From Opitutus sp. ER46 (GTDB lineage Bacteria > Verrucomicrobiota > Verrucomicrobiia > Opitutales > Opitutaceae), in assembly GCF_003054705.1 (NCBI RefSeq), contig NZ_QAYX01000024.1:558001-622000 (forward strand): a stretch of 64,000 nt of DNA, read 5' to 3'. Made by a program: the position numbers and the translations under genes. How positions within the stretch are numbered: position 1 is the stretch's first letter; the number at the start of each line of letters is the position of its first letter. Below the pieces are notes generated by a model, which saw nothing but the letters and a program-made list of their open reading frames with translations, was not told where the DNA came from and made no database searches. Positions 41,347 to 54,001 of this stretch are shown one piece after another.

Positions 41347-41483
41347 TTCTCTCTTACTCGTTCTCTTACTCTTACTCTTACTCTTACTCTTACTCTCAAT
41401 CCGTGGCTCCGGGCCGCCGTGACGCCAGCGATCGCGGCGTTCCGGCGAGAGTAAGAGTAAGAGAAAGAGTAAGAGGAAGAGAT
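41347..41483. repeat. Inverted CTCTTA microsatellite pair, probable bidirectional terminator
   Basis: The left arm (41347-41397) is a run of CTCTTA units with small variations. The right arm (41447-41483) is the complementary GAGTAA run. The innermost 15 bases (41383-41397 and 41447-41461) are perfectly complementary, enclosing a 49-base GC-rich loop with a smaller stem. Continued pairing is imperfect. It lies between the stop codons of a plus-strand gene and gyrA, so it can fold in both transcripts. The arms are purine/pyrimidine-biased simple sequence, which suggests replication slippage. Confidence 0.7.
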
Positions 41484-41504
41484 GGGCGGGGGGGCCGCCG
41501 CCCT

Positions 41505-44006
<2,502 letters not shown>

Positions 44007-44122
44007 TCTGGAAAGGGAGGGAGGGAGCCGGGATGGCGGGAGGGCGAGGGGAGGAGCGGGCGGGGACCAGGGAAGCGGCGCGGGCCGCGGCCTGGTCGCG
44101 AGCGCTCCTCCATGCTACCGAC

Positions 44123-47558
<3,436 letters not shown>

Positions 47559-47597
47559 GTCGCGTCTGGCCGCTCGGCGCCCGACCGGCCGCCGCCG

Positions 47598-48080
47598 TTA
47601 CACCACCGGTGGCGGCAATTCTGCCGGCGCGGAATGAAACCGGCCCGGGGCCCATGCCACCACGGCGGCGAGGATCATTAGCAGGGAATTCTCGAGCAGT
47701 TTCATCCCGGCGAGCATCTGCCCGGTGCCGCAGCCACAGTCGAAGCTCACCTCCATGAAGGCCGCGCCGGTGGCGCGGTGCAGCGCCCACGCTCGCGCGA
47801 AGACCAGCCCCGTGAACCCCGCCAGCAGGGCGAGCTGGAGGGCGGCGGTCGCGCGGGCTTTCCAGCCGGCGAGCAGCAGTGCGCCACTCCAGATTTCGAA
47901 CCACGGCAGCAGGATCACGATGGCGTTCAGCGCGGGCGGCTGCTCCACCACGCCGAAGTCGCGCACGTGCTTCAGAAAATCGACCGGATCGATGACCTTG
48001 ATGACACCGAGGTAGACAAACAGGGCGCCCAGGATCAGGCGCGCGGCGGCCACGATGGAGGCGGTGCGATGCGCGCTCAT
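47598..48080 (-). CDS. MauE/DoxX-family membrane protein
   Basis: 160 residues from ATG 48080, overlapping the rhodanese stop (ATGA). It has four hydrophobic helices, with RLILGALFVYLGVIKVIDPVDFLKHVRDF in the DoxX/MauE pattern. A CGC motif appears in SFDCGCGTGQMLAG in the loop before the last helix. MauE is needed for methylamine dehydrogenase assembly and may act in periplasmic disulfide formation. It is the last gene of a DUF1573-rhodanese-MauE operon; every member carries a cysteine pair, which suggests a thiol or sulfur relay. Confidence 0.85.
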   Translation of the reverse strand: MSAHRTASIVAAARLILGALFVYLGVIKVIDPVDFLKHVRDFGVVEQPPALNAIVILLPWFEIWSGALLLAGWKARATAALQLALLAGFTGLVFARAWALHRATGAAFMEVSFDCGCGTGQMLAGMKLLENSLLMILAAVVAWAPGRFHSAPAELPPPVV

Positions 48081-48664
48081 GGCTGTCCTCCTGGCGTCGG
48101 GCCGGTGGCGATCGGCATTCCCTGGCGCTGCCATTCGGCGAAGCCACCCGCGTAGACAACGATGTGGTCGGCGGGCACGCCGAGCTGGGTCAGGTCCGTG
48201 GCAACGAGGTCGCTGTCCTCGCAGTCTCCGCCGTGGCAATACACGACGATCCGTTCGGCCGCCAGGGCGGCACCCGCCAGCGCCGTCGCACCCGCGTCGG
48301 GCCGGTAGTGGTCGAATGAATGCGCCCCCGGGATGTGGCCGGCGGCGTAACGTTCACCCGTGCGGGCATCGACGAACAGGATGGCTCCGCCCATTCGGCG
48401 CGCATCGCGATGCAGCCCGACCACCTGGGCGTGGCTCACCTTGGCGAACCCCCGACGGGTCCGTGGCCCTTGATCATTCACGGCCAAGGCGCGACCGGCC
48501 GGCACCGCCCCGACGCTCCCGTCCGGACGCGCGGACGCGGCGAAGTAATCCCGCGTCAGTGACAGGCCGCGCGGAGAGAACACGTTCGCCACCACACCGA
48601 ACGCGATGCCGCCCGCCGCGACGAGCAGCAGGTCCCGGGCAAACGAGGGCAGGCGTGCGGTCAT
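48077..48664 (-). CDS. Membrane-anchored rhodanese domain protein
   Basis: 195 residues from ATG 48664. An N-terminal signal anchor (LLLVAAGGIAFGVVANVFS) is followed by an extracytoplasmic linker and a rhodanese domain. GGAILFVDARTGERYAAGHIPGA is the first part, and VVYCHGGDCEDSDLVATDL has the active-site loop with two cysteines (CHGGDC). Rhodaneses move sulfane sulfur; here the domain should face the periplasm. It lies 13 bases after the DUF1573 gene and overlaps the MauE-like gene. Confidence 0.9.
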   Translation of the reverse strand: MTARLPSFARDLLLVAAGGIAFGVVANVFSPRGLSLTRDYFAASARPDGSVGAVPAGRALAVNDQGPRTRRGFAKVSHAQVVGLHRDARRMGGAILFVDARTGERYAAGHIPGAHSFDHYRPDAGATALAGAALAAERIVVYCHGGDCEDSDLVATDLTQLGVPADHIVVYAGGFAEWQRQGMPIATGPTPGGQP

Positions 48665-48677
48665 GGTGGGGCGAAAC

Positions 48678-49706
48678 TCAATCGGCCCGGTACACGATCG
48701 GGATCGAAAAGGTCGGATGGGCAGGGTGATTCGTGCGCCCGCGCAGGACAAATCCGCCTTCGGGCGGAAGGGCGAACCCCGCCGGAAACGTGAGAACGAG
48801 GGTGACCTGCCGGCCGTCCGGCTTGGCGGTCGTGGCGAAGGTCACCCCGGGCGCATCGGTGCTGACGTCGCTCACCTCAATCTTCGCGCCGCGGTGGCTG
48901 AGGATGACTGCGAAGCGCTTCTCTTCCGCCGCGAGCCGCGGGCTGGAAAACGCCATCTCGGTCGGCGCCACCTGGACCGCCGGCAGGACGATTGCGACCA
49001 CCGGGACCTGCAGCGTCGGCAACTCGGCGAGGCCGGTCTCCAGCGTGATCCGGCCGGTGTGCGTGCCCTCGGCCAACGGCGGCACGAGCGTGACTGTGAG
49101 CTCGTACTCCTTGCCTGGAGAGATCTCTCGCGCCGCCGCGGCAAATCGCGGGTTGCTCGATTGCAGCTTCGTGACGGCAAGCGTCCCCTCGACCTCCCGC
49201 CGCAGCGTGATGCTGCGGGTCATGGTGGCGTCCGGGCTGGAGAGTGCCGGAAACAGGAGCGTCGGCTGGGAGAGACTGAGGGGAGTCCAGATGTCTGCCT
49301 TGAGCTCGAGTCCGATCCGCGGCTGCCGCGGATCGTCGGTTACGACGGTGATCGTCTTGGTGATCGGACCGGCGAACTGAGTCGTGTCCAGCGCCACGCT
49401 GATGACGCCCGACGCGCCTGGCGCCAGCTCACGTGGCCAGTCCGGCGTGGTCGTGCAGCCACAGGAGGACAGCAGGTCGATCACGCGCAGGGTGCGGCCG
49501 CCCTCGTTGCGAAGTGTGAATCCGTGCCGCAGGACCGTTCCCTGCGGGACGCGACCAAAATCGTGCGCCCTCTCGGGCAGCATCACTGCTGGAACCGCGG
49601 TGGACTCCGGCTTGGCGCCCGGCGCCGCCCCTGCCGCCCCGGCCAGCAGCACCAAGGCAAGGACCGCCCCGAGGGCGGGGCGGCGAACGTGGAGGGCGGG
49701 ATGCAT
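48678..49706 (-). CDS. DUF1573 secreted protein
   Basis: 342 residues. A signal peptide (about 1-28) precedes an Ig-like DUF1573 domain with ERAHDFGRVPQGTVLRHGFTLRNEGGRTLRV and the signature SSCGCTTTPDWP (residues 80-91). A second and third Ig-like domain follow. DUF1573 proteins are common in Bacteroidetes and Verrucomicrobia and usually have the CGC motif; their biochemical role is not established. Here the gene is the first of three, with a rhodanese and a MauE-type protein. Confidence 0.88.
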   Translation of the reverse strand: MHPALHVRRPALGAVLALVLLAGAAGAAPGAKPESTAVPAVMLPERAHDFGRVPQGTVLRHGFTLRNEGGRTLRVIDLLSSCGCTTTPDWPRELAPGASGVISVALDTTQFAGPITKTITVVTDDPRQPRIGLELKADIWTPLSLSQPTLLFPALSSPDATMTRSITLRREVEGTLAVTKLQSSNPRFAAAAREISPGKEYELTVTLVPPLAEGTHTGRITLETGLAELPTLQVPVVAIVLPAVQVAPTEMAFSSPRLAAEEKRFAVILSHRGAKIEVSDVSTDAPGVTFATTAKPDGRQVTLVLTFPAGFALPPEGGFVLRGRTNHPAHPTFSIPIVYRAD

Positions 49707-49886
49707 GGCGCGGCGCGGCGTAGGCGGCGATGTTGGCCTCAGCGCGCCAAACGAGCCAAGCCCGGAGTGACGCGCCCCGCGGGCGGAAGGGCCGGCGCAA
49801 CCCTGCTAACTCCGGCGCTGGCGCTGGAGTTGCATCAGAAGTCGTCACGCGCCTTGCCTCGCCCGGTGGGCCATGCCCTGATGGCC

Positions 49887-50394
49887 GCCTTAGCTTCGGG
49901 GCCTGGTCGTCGCTCCGTGTTCTTTGATCCCAAGGCGCGGGTAACGCCGCGTCCGCACAAGAACGTCGCGGGCGCGAACCTCACGGTTCGCCGCTCGCAC
50001 GGAGAGGAAAGTCCGGACACCGCAGGGCAGGATGCCGCGCAAGCTTCACCGCAAGCGCGGGCGACGCGCGTCAAGGCGCGTCGACGGACAGTGTCACAGA
50101 AAACAGACCGCTGCGTCGCAAGGCGCAGTAAGGGTGAAAAGGTGGGGCAAGAGCCCACCGCGCCGACGGTGACGTCGGCGGCACGAAAAACCCCGTCCGG
50201 TGCAAGGCAAAATAGGTGGCTGGGCGGCCCGTCCCATAGCCACGGGTATGCCGCACCTCGCCTCTGTCCCGGCGCGCAAGCGTCGGGCGGAAGGCGGGGC
50301 AGGATCGCCGCAAGGCGGTGCTGAGAGAAATGACGATCCGTCCCGCGCAAGCGGGAGTGACAAAATCCGGCTTACCGGCCCCGAAGCTAAGGCC
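49887..50394 (+). ncRNA. rnpB: RNase P RNA (bacterial type A)
   Basis: The conserved blocks occur in order. GAGGAAAGTCCGG (50004-50016) is conserved region I, then GGCAGGATGCC. ACAGAAAACAGACCG (50096-50110) comes next, followed by GTAAGGGTGAAAAGGTGGGGCAAGAGCCCACCG. Further on are GTGCAAGGCAAAATAGG and, at the 3' side, AAATGACGATCC and ACAAAATCCGGCTTA (50360-50374). The ends form a long P1 helix: GCCTTAGCTTCGGGGCC from 49887 pairs with GGCCCCGAAGCTAAGGC ending at 50393. At about 507 bases it is longer than typical, mostly because about 100 bases separate P1 from the first conserved block. It is the catalytic RNA that matures tRNA 5' ends. Exact ends are estimated from P1 pairing. Confidence 0.93.
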
Positions 50395-50397
50395 TTT

Positions 50398-50575
50398 CAG
50401 AAGTGAAAGTGAGAGTGAGAGTGAAAGTGGAATGTCCGACCTCGGGATCTCAGCTGCCCGTCAGGCCTCCGTCCTTCGGCTTCCGGCCTCTGGCCTCCGG
50501 CTTCAGGCTTCCGTCCTCCGGCTTCTGACGTCCGACATCTGACATCTGGCATCTGACCCCGGCCGCGGCTTCCGC
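50398..50575. repeat. Intergenic low-complexity tracts: GAGAGTGAAAGT run and GGCTTCCG/CATCTGAC word repeats
   Basis: Immediately after rnpB is a purine-rich run AAGTGAAAGTGAGAGTGAGA (about 50401-50432). From 50466 to 50500 the words GGCTTCCG, GGCCTCTGGCCTCCGG and CAGGCTTCCG recur. From 50523 to 50555 TCTGACGTCCGACATCTGAC is repeated with variation. The stretch carries no plausible gene and separates rnpB from the convergent minor-pilin genes. It resembles the simple-sequence tract before gyrA. Confidence 0.6.
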
Positions 50576-52069
50576 TCAGAACGCCAGGGCGGCGGCGTAG
50601 GTGGCGCGCTCGGCGGGGGTGGAGAGCTCCCGCCACTTCTGCAGTTTCCAGAGGCCGGAACCGAGGTTGTCGGCCAGCGACTCGTCGAAATGGAAGGCCG
50701 CGTTGCCGTTCATCACCACGGTCTGGCCGACAATCGAGCCGAGGACCGCGCCGTTGCCGCTGATCGTGACGTCTCCATTCGGCGCATACACGACGCTGGA
50801 GAGGTGGCCGTTGCCCTTGATGTCGAATTTCTGGGTGCCGCTGACCCCGGCCGTGGCCGAGCTGCGCGTGCCGTAGATCTGGCAGTTGATCGGCTGGTTG
50901 GCGGTCGCGACCGTGCCGGCGGCGCCGCCGTTGAGGATGCCGTTGCCGGTGATCGCGACGTCGCCCGCGGTGTAGATTTTCAGGCTCGCGGCGGCGTCGA
51001 CCACGATGCCGGAGTGGTTTCCCGTGGCCTTCACCGTCGTGCCGGTCGGGTTCGTCGTGGTGAGGATGACGTTGCCGCCCTGGATGGTCATGGTGTCGGT
51101 GTTACCCGACAGATCGATCGCGGAGACCTTGTAGTAGTAGTTGCCGTCCGAGCCGGGGGTGTCGGTGAGGTTGCCGCTGGCGTCGCGGCGCGGGAGCGTC
51201 GTCGCGGCCGACGTGAGCGTGTACACCGTCGTGCCGGCGGGCGGGGTGGGGTTGGAGACGTCGGGAAAGTCGGCGGTGAAATCGTAGGTGGCGTGGCCCT
51301 CCTGGACGCCGGTGTTGGCATTGATCCACGCGAAGTCGCCGACCGCGCCTTGCGAGCCGAGCGTGATGCCGCCGCCGGTCTCGGAGGAGCCGACGAAGAC
51401 CGACCCGGCGACATCGCCCTGCCCGCCGCTGAGGGCGCTGGCGATCAGCGCGGTGGCGCCGACCTTGCCGTTGTCGCGCGCGACGCTCGTCGTGTACGGC
51501 ACGGCGGGGGTGGACGGGTTGTTGTCACCGTCGGAGATCCAGCTGTCGACCGTGACCTGGCCCTTGAAGGTGATCGTGTCGCCCACCATGCCCTGCTCGA
51601 AGTACGAGCGCTCCTTCATGAACGCTTCGGATTGCTTCTCGATCCGGGAGCCGTCGGCGAGGGTGATGGTCGCGAGCGCGACCGCGTGGGGCACGCGCGG
51701 GTTGGTGAGATCGACCCAGACCTTCACCTGGCCGCGGGCGCCGGCGGAAAACGGGAAAGAGTCGGAGGCCGAGGGAAACGTGCCCTGGTACTGGTCGGTG
51801 GCGCCGCTGCGGAGCGCAAAATTGGCGGCGGTCCAGTTGCCGCCGTTGTTCATGGCCCAGAGCGCGTGCTCGAGCCCGACGTCGGCGAGGTTCTGCGCGC
51901 CGTCCATGTAGAACGAGCGGTTGGCCATCTTGCCCGAGTGGGTGGTGAGCTGGAGGTAGCTCGTGAGCGAGATCGCCAGGACGGCGGCGAGAATGAGCGC
52001 GACCATGAGCACCGAGCCGCGGTTGCGGGCGGCGGGGGCGGGCCAGGCGGAGGCAGGAGTCGGATGCAT
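50576..52069 (-). CDS. PilX-like pilus/secretion-associated protein with repeat-rich body
   Basis: 497 residues from ATG 52069; a GTG at 52078 (GTGA overlap with the upstream stop) is possible. The N-terminal helix SVLMVALILAAVLAISLTSYLQLTTH has the PilX-type anchor, without a classical prepilin GFTLxE. The long rest is Gly/Ser/Thr/Asn-rich with strand-like repeats (GNVILTTTNPTGTTVKATGN, AAASLKIYTAGDVAITGNGIL), suggesting a beta-helix or adhesin-like domain. It follows two prepilin genes. A role as a minor pilus tip or secretion protein is inferred from that context. Confidence 0.72.
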   Translation of the reverse strand: MHPTPASAWPAPAARNRGSVLMVALILAAVLAISLTSYLQLTTHSGKMANRSFYMDGAQNLADVGLEHALWAMNNGGNWTAANFALRSGATDQYQGTFPSASDSFPFSAGARGQVKVWVDLTNPRVPHAVALATITLADGSRIEKQSEAFMKERSYFEQGMVGDTITFKGQVTVDSWISDGDNNPSTPAVPYTTSVARDNGKVGATALIASALSGGQGDVAGSVFVGSSETGGGITLGSQGAVGDFAWINANTGVQEGHATYDFTADFPDVSNPTPPAGTTVYTLTSAATTLPRRDASGNLTDTPGSDGNYYYKVSAIDLSGNTDTMTIQGGNVILTTTNPTGTTVKATGNHSGIVVDAAASLKIYTAGDVAITGNGILNGGAAGTVATANQPINCQIYGTRSSATAGVSGTQKFDIKGNGHLSSVVYAPNGDVTISGNGAVLGSIVGQTVVMNGNAAFHFDESLADNLGSGLWKLQKWRELSTPAERATYAAALAF

Positions 52070-52074
52070 GGCGT

Positions 52075-52707
52075 TCACTTGTTGCGCAGGATGAACCGGG
52101 CCGAGAGCACCTTGTCGGTGGCGGTCGCGACGGTGCGGGCGGAGCGCTGGGCGACGAAGGTGAGTTCCACCTGCTTGATCTCGGCGTTGTTGGTGGCGGC
52201 GTTGGTGGTGAAGCCGGTCTGGTAGCCGGAGCCCACGTAGCGGAAGTAGCGGATGTATTCGGTCGTGCCCACCTGGTGGACGTTTTTCACCAGCACCGTG
52301 GTGGCGCTGGCTCCGCTGGGCGCGGTGATCGGCGGGCCGGTGCGCGTGAACGTCTGGGCGTTGGTGTCGAACGTGTAGGTCACGCTGTACGCGCCGGCGC
52401 CGGTGCCCGTGCGGGAGGCGCTCGTATCCGGAATCTGGAGCGTGACGCTCGTCGCCGAGTAGGCGCTGACGCCCCGCGCCATGCGGGCCTCGCGGGAGAA
52501 GAGCTCCAGCGCCTTGCGGGCCTCGACCTCCAGCTCGGTGTAGTTCTGCGCGAGCGCGCCGGTGCGGCCCATCATGACGAAGGTCGTCATCACGCCCGTG
52601 AGGATGATCGCGGCCAGGCCGGCGCTGATGATGATCTCGGTCAGCGTGAAGCCGCGGTGGTCGCGCCGGCGGTCAGCGCGTCGTGTAGAAGAAGTCGGAG
52701 ATGCCAT
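52075..52707 (-). CDS. Type IV prepilin-like minor pilin (PilW-like)
   Basis: 210 residues from ATG 52707; ATG 52716 is also possible, and either overlaps the upstream gene. The prepilin motif GFTLTEIIIS (Gly, then Phe at the methylation site and Glu5) follows a basic leader (RRADRRRDHR). Then comes the usual hydrophobic helix. The body has short beta-rich stretches. The PilW name is based on the order with PilX and the GFTLTE leader, not on a full alignment. It is cleaved and methylated by a PilD-type peptidase. The next gene overlaps or directly follows. Confidence 0.85.
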   Translation of the reverse strand: MASPTSSTRRADRRRDHRGFTLTEIIISAGLAAIILTGVMTTFVMMGRTGALAQNYTELEVEARKALELFSREARMARGVSAYSATSVTLQIPDTSASRTGTGAGAYSVTYTFDTNAQTFTRTGPPITAPSGASATTVLVKNVHQVGTTEYIRYFRYVGSGYQTGFTTNAATNNAEIKQVELTFVAQRSARTVATATDKVLSARFILRNK

Positions 52708-53167
52708 TGCGGCCATAGCGGGTGAAGTAAGTGAGGGAGCGGCTGCGCCCATCGGACCCCTTCCAGGTCGCGGTGAGGGTGATATCCAGCATGCTCGTGT
52801 TGAAAGGAGCGGGGGAGGCGGTGATGACCTGCGAGCAGGTAAAGTTCGCGAGCTGCCCGGAGGCGGAGGCGGTCAGGTCGGGGGTGAAGGTGCCGTTGGT
52901 TGGCGGTCCACCTGCGCTGGGGGAGGCGGTCAACTGGGCCCAGGTCAGGAGCCGCAGCTTCTCCATCTGGCTCTGCAGGATCTGTCCGGCCAGCGTGGTG
53001 TACCGGGCGTTGTCGATCGCGACGAACCCGCGCTGGAGCGCAATCAGGGAGGAGGAGATGCAAAGGACCAGCACGAGGGCGGCGACCCCAACCTCGACGA
53101 TGGTGAAGCCGGCCTGCCGATCGCGGCGGCGTCGGTGGCCGGCAGGGCCTCGGGTGGAACTGAACAT
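52673..53167 (-). CDS. Type IV prepilin-like minor pilin (PilV-like)
   Basis: 164 residues from ATG 53167. A basic leader (GPAGHRRRRDRQAG) is followed by the prepilin motif GFTIVEVGVA and a hydrophobic helix. The remainder is a small globular domain with a single Cys. It is the first gene of a three-gene minor-pilin operon, and its 3' end overlaps the next gene by about 35 bases. The three, in the order PilV-PilW-PilX, look like the minor-pilin set that primes pilus assembly. Cognate PilMNOPQ genes lie 7-10 kb away. Confidence 0.87.
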   Translation of the reverse strand: MFSSTRGPAGHRRRRDRQAGFTIVEVGVAALVLVLCISSSLIALQRGFVAIDNARYTTLAGQILQSQMEKLRLLTWAQLTASPSAGGPPTNGTFTPDLTASASGQLANFTCSQVITASPAPFNTSMLDITLTATWKGSDGRSRSLTYFTRYGRNGISDFFYTTR

Positions 53168-53370
53168 TCCCCATGATATCGGCTCGGAGCGCCCGGCACT
53201 AGGGCCATTCGGTCCCGATTTTGGCCCTACTTCCGGCGTTGCCGTGGCCACCGCCCGGGCCGATCTTTTCGGGCCGAACCCCGTCGGCGCTGGGACGCCG
53301 TCCTGGAGAAAACCCTTGACTCACTTCCCCCGCTTTGAGTTTTTGGCCGGCTCCGACCCGCCAAACCATC

Positions 53371-53631
53371 ATGGCAAACACCAAATCCGCCATCAAAGCC
53401 GCGCGCAAAGCGCAGCGCCTCACGACCCGTAACCGGACCGTCAAGACGAACCTCAAGACGCTCCGCAAGAAGTTCGCCGAGGCTGTGAAGGCGAATGACA
53501 AGGCCGCCGCCAAGCTCACCGGCGCCGCCTTCATCTCTGCCATGGACAAGGCCACCAAGTCCGGCGTCGTGCACAAGAACGCCGTCGCGCGGGCCAAGGC
53601 CAGCGTCGCGAAGTACGTCCTGGCGAAGTAA
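53371..53631 (+). CDS. rpsT: 30S ribosomal protein S20
   Basis: 86 residues from ATG 53371. MANTKSAIKAARKAQRLTTRNRTVKTNLKTLRKKF is a typical S20 start, and the two-helix basic protein ends KSGVVHKNAVARAKASVAKYVLAK. It binds 16S rRNA early in assembly of the small subunit. A TTGACT hexamer at 53316 could be a -35 box, though the -10 region is weak. An intrinsic terminator follows the stop. The gene is a single transcription unit divergent from the minor pilins. Confidence 0.97.
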   Translation: MANTKSAIKAARKAQRLTTRNRTVKTNLKTLRKKFAEAVKANDKAAAKLTGAAFISAMDKATKSGVVHKNAVARAKASVAKYVLAK

Positions 53632-53655
53632 CACCAGCCGAGTCTCCCTTTCCCA

Positions 53656-53688
53656 GCCCCGCGTGCCTTGTGCGCGCGGGGCTTTTTT
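53656..53688 (+). terminator. Intrinsic terminator of rpsT
   Basis: GCCCCGCG (53656-53663) pairs with CGCGGGGC (53675-53682), followed by a T-run (53683-53688). It starts 25 bases after the rpsT stop codon. Confidence 0.9.
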
Positions 53689-53810
53689 CGTTTCCCGGCG
53701 GCGTCTGCCGGCGTCCGCCCAATGCACGCCTTGCCCTCTCCCTCCGGCCCCCCCACACCACGTGATGCCTGGCGCTCGACGCGGTGCCTCGATCACGAGG
53801 GTACGAGGGG

Positions 53811-53897
53811 TGCAATTATAATTATCTATAAATCAATTAATAACGGGATAGTGTCCAGATACTCGTACGCCGTGGTGGAATAATGTCCAGATACTCC
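53811..53897 (+). repeat. Solo end of a repeat/IS-like element, inverse copy of the 2.6-kb one
   Basis: It begins TGCAATTATAATT at 53811 and reaches TAACGGGATA exactly 40 bases later. Two copies of the 18-mer follow, in reverse complement relative to 2554: 53848-53865 and 53880-53897. The 40-base tip and TGTCCAG core match the copy at 2554-2651. Reading outward, the TG tip faces upstream, away from addB. The two ends are oriented so that they cannot be the outer ends of one element enclosing the window. Confidence 0.6.
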
Positions 53898-54001
53898 CCG
53901 GGCTGCATTGCCGCTCTTCGGCACCCACGGGTGCGCGGTACTCGCCGCGGGCGGATCTGGGGTTGCGCGGGCCCCGCAATCCGCGTTCAGCTTTGCCTCT
54001 C

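Larger units (their letters stand above)
53632..54001. other. 370-base intergenic region: rpsT terminator, then repeat-element remnant
   Basis: No gene found between rpsT and addB. It holds the rpsT terminator (53656-53688), then from 53811 an AT-rich block and TGTCCAG repeats identical in layout to those at 2554-2651. The block 53811-53850 is unusually AT-rich for this genome. The remainder has no clear feature. Confidence 0.6.
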
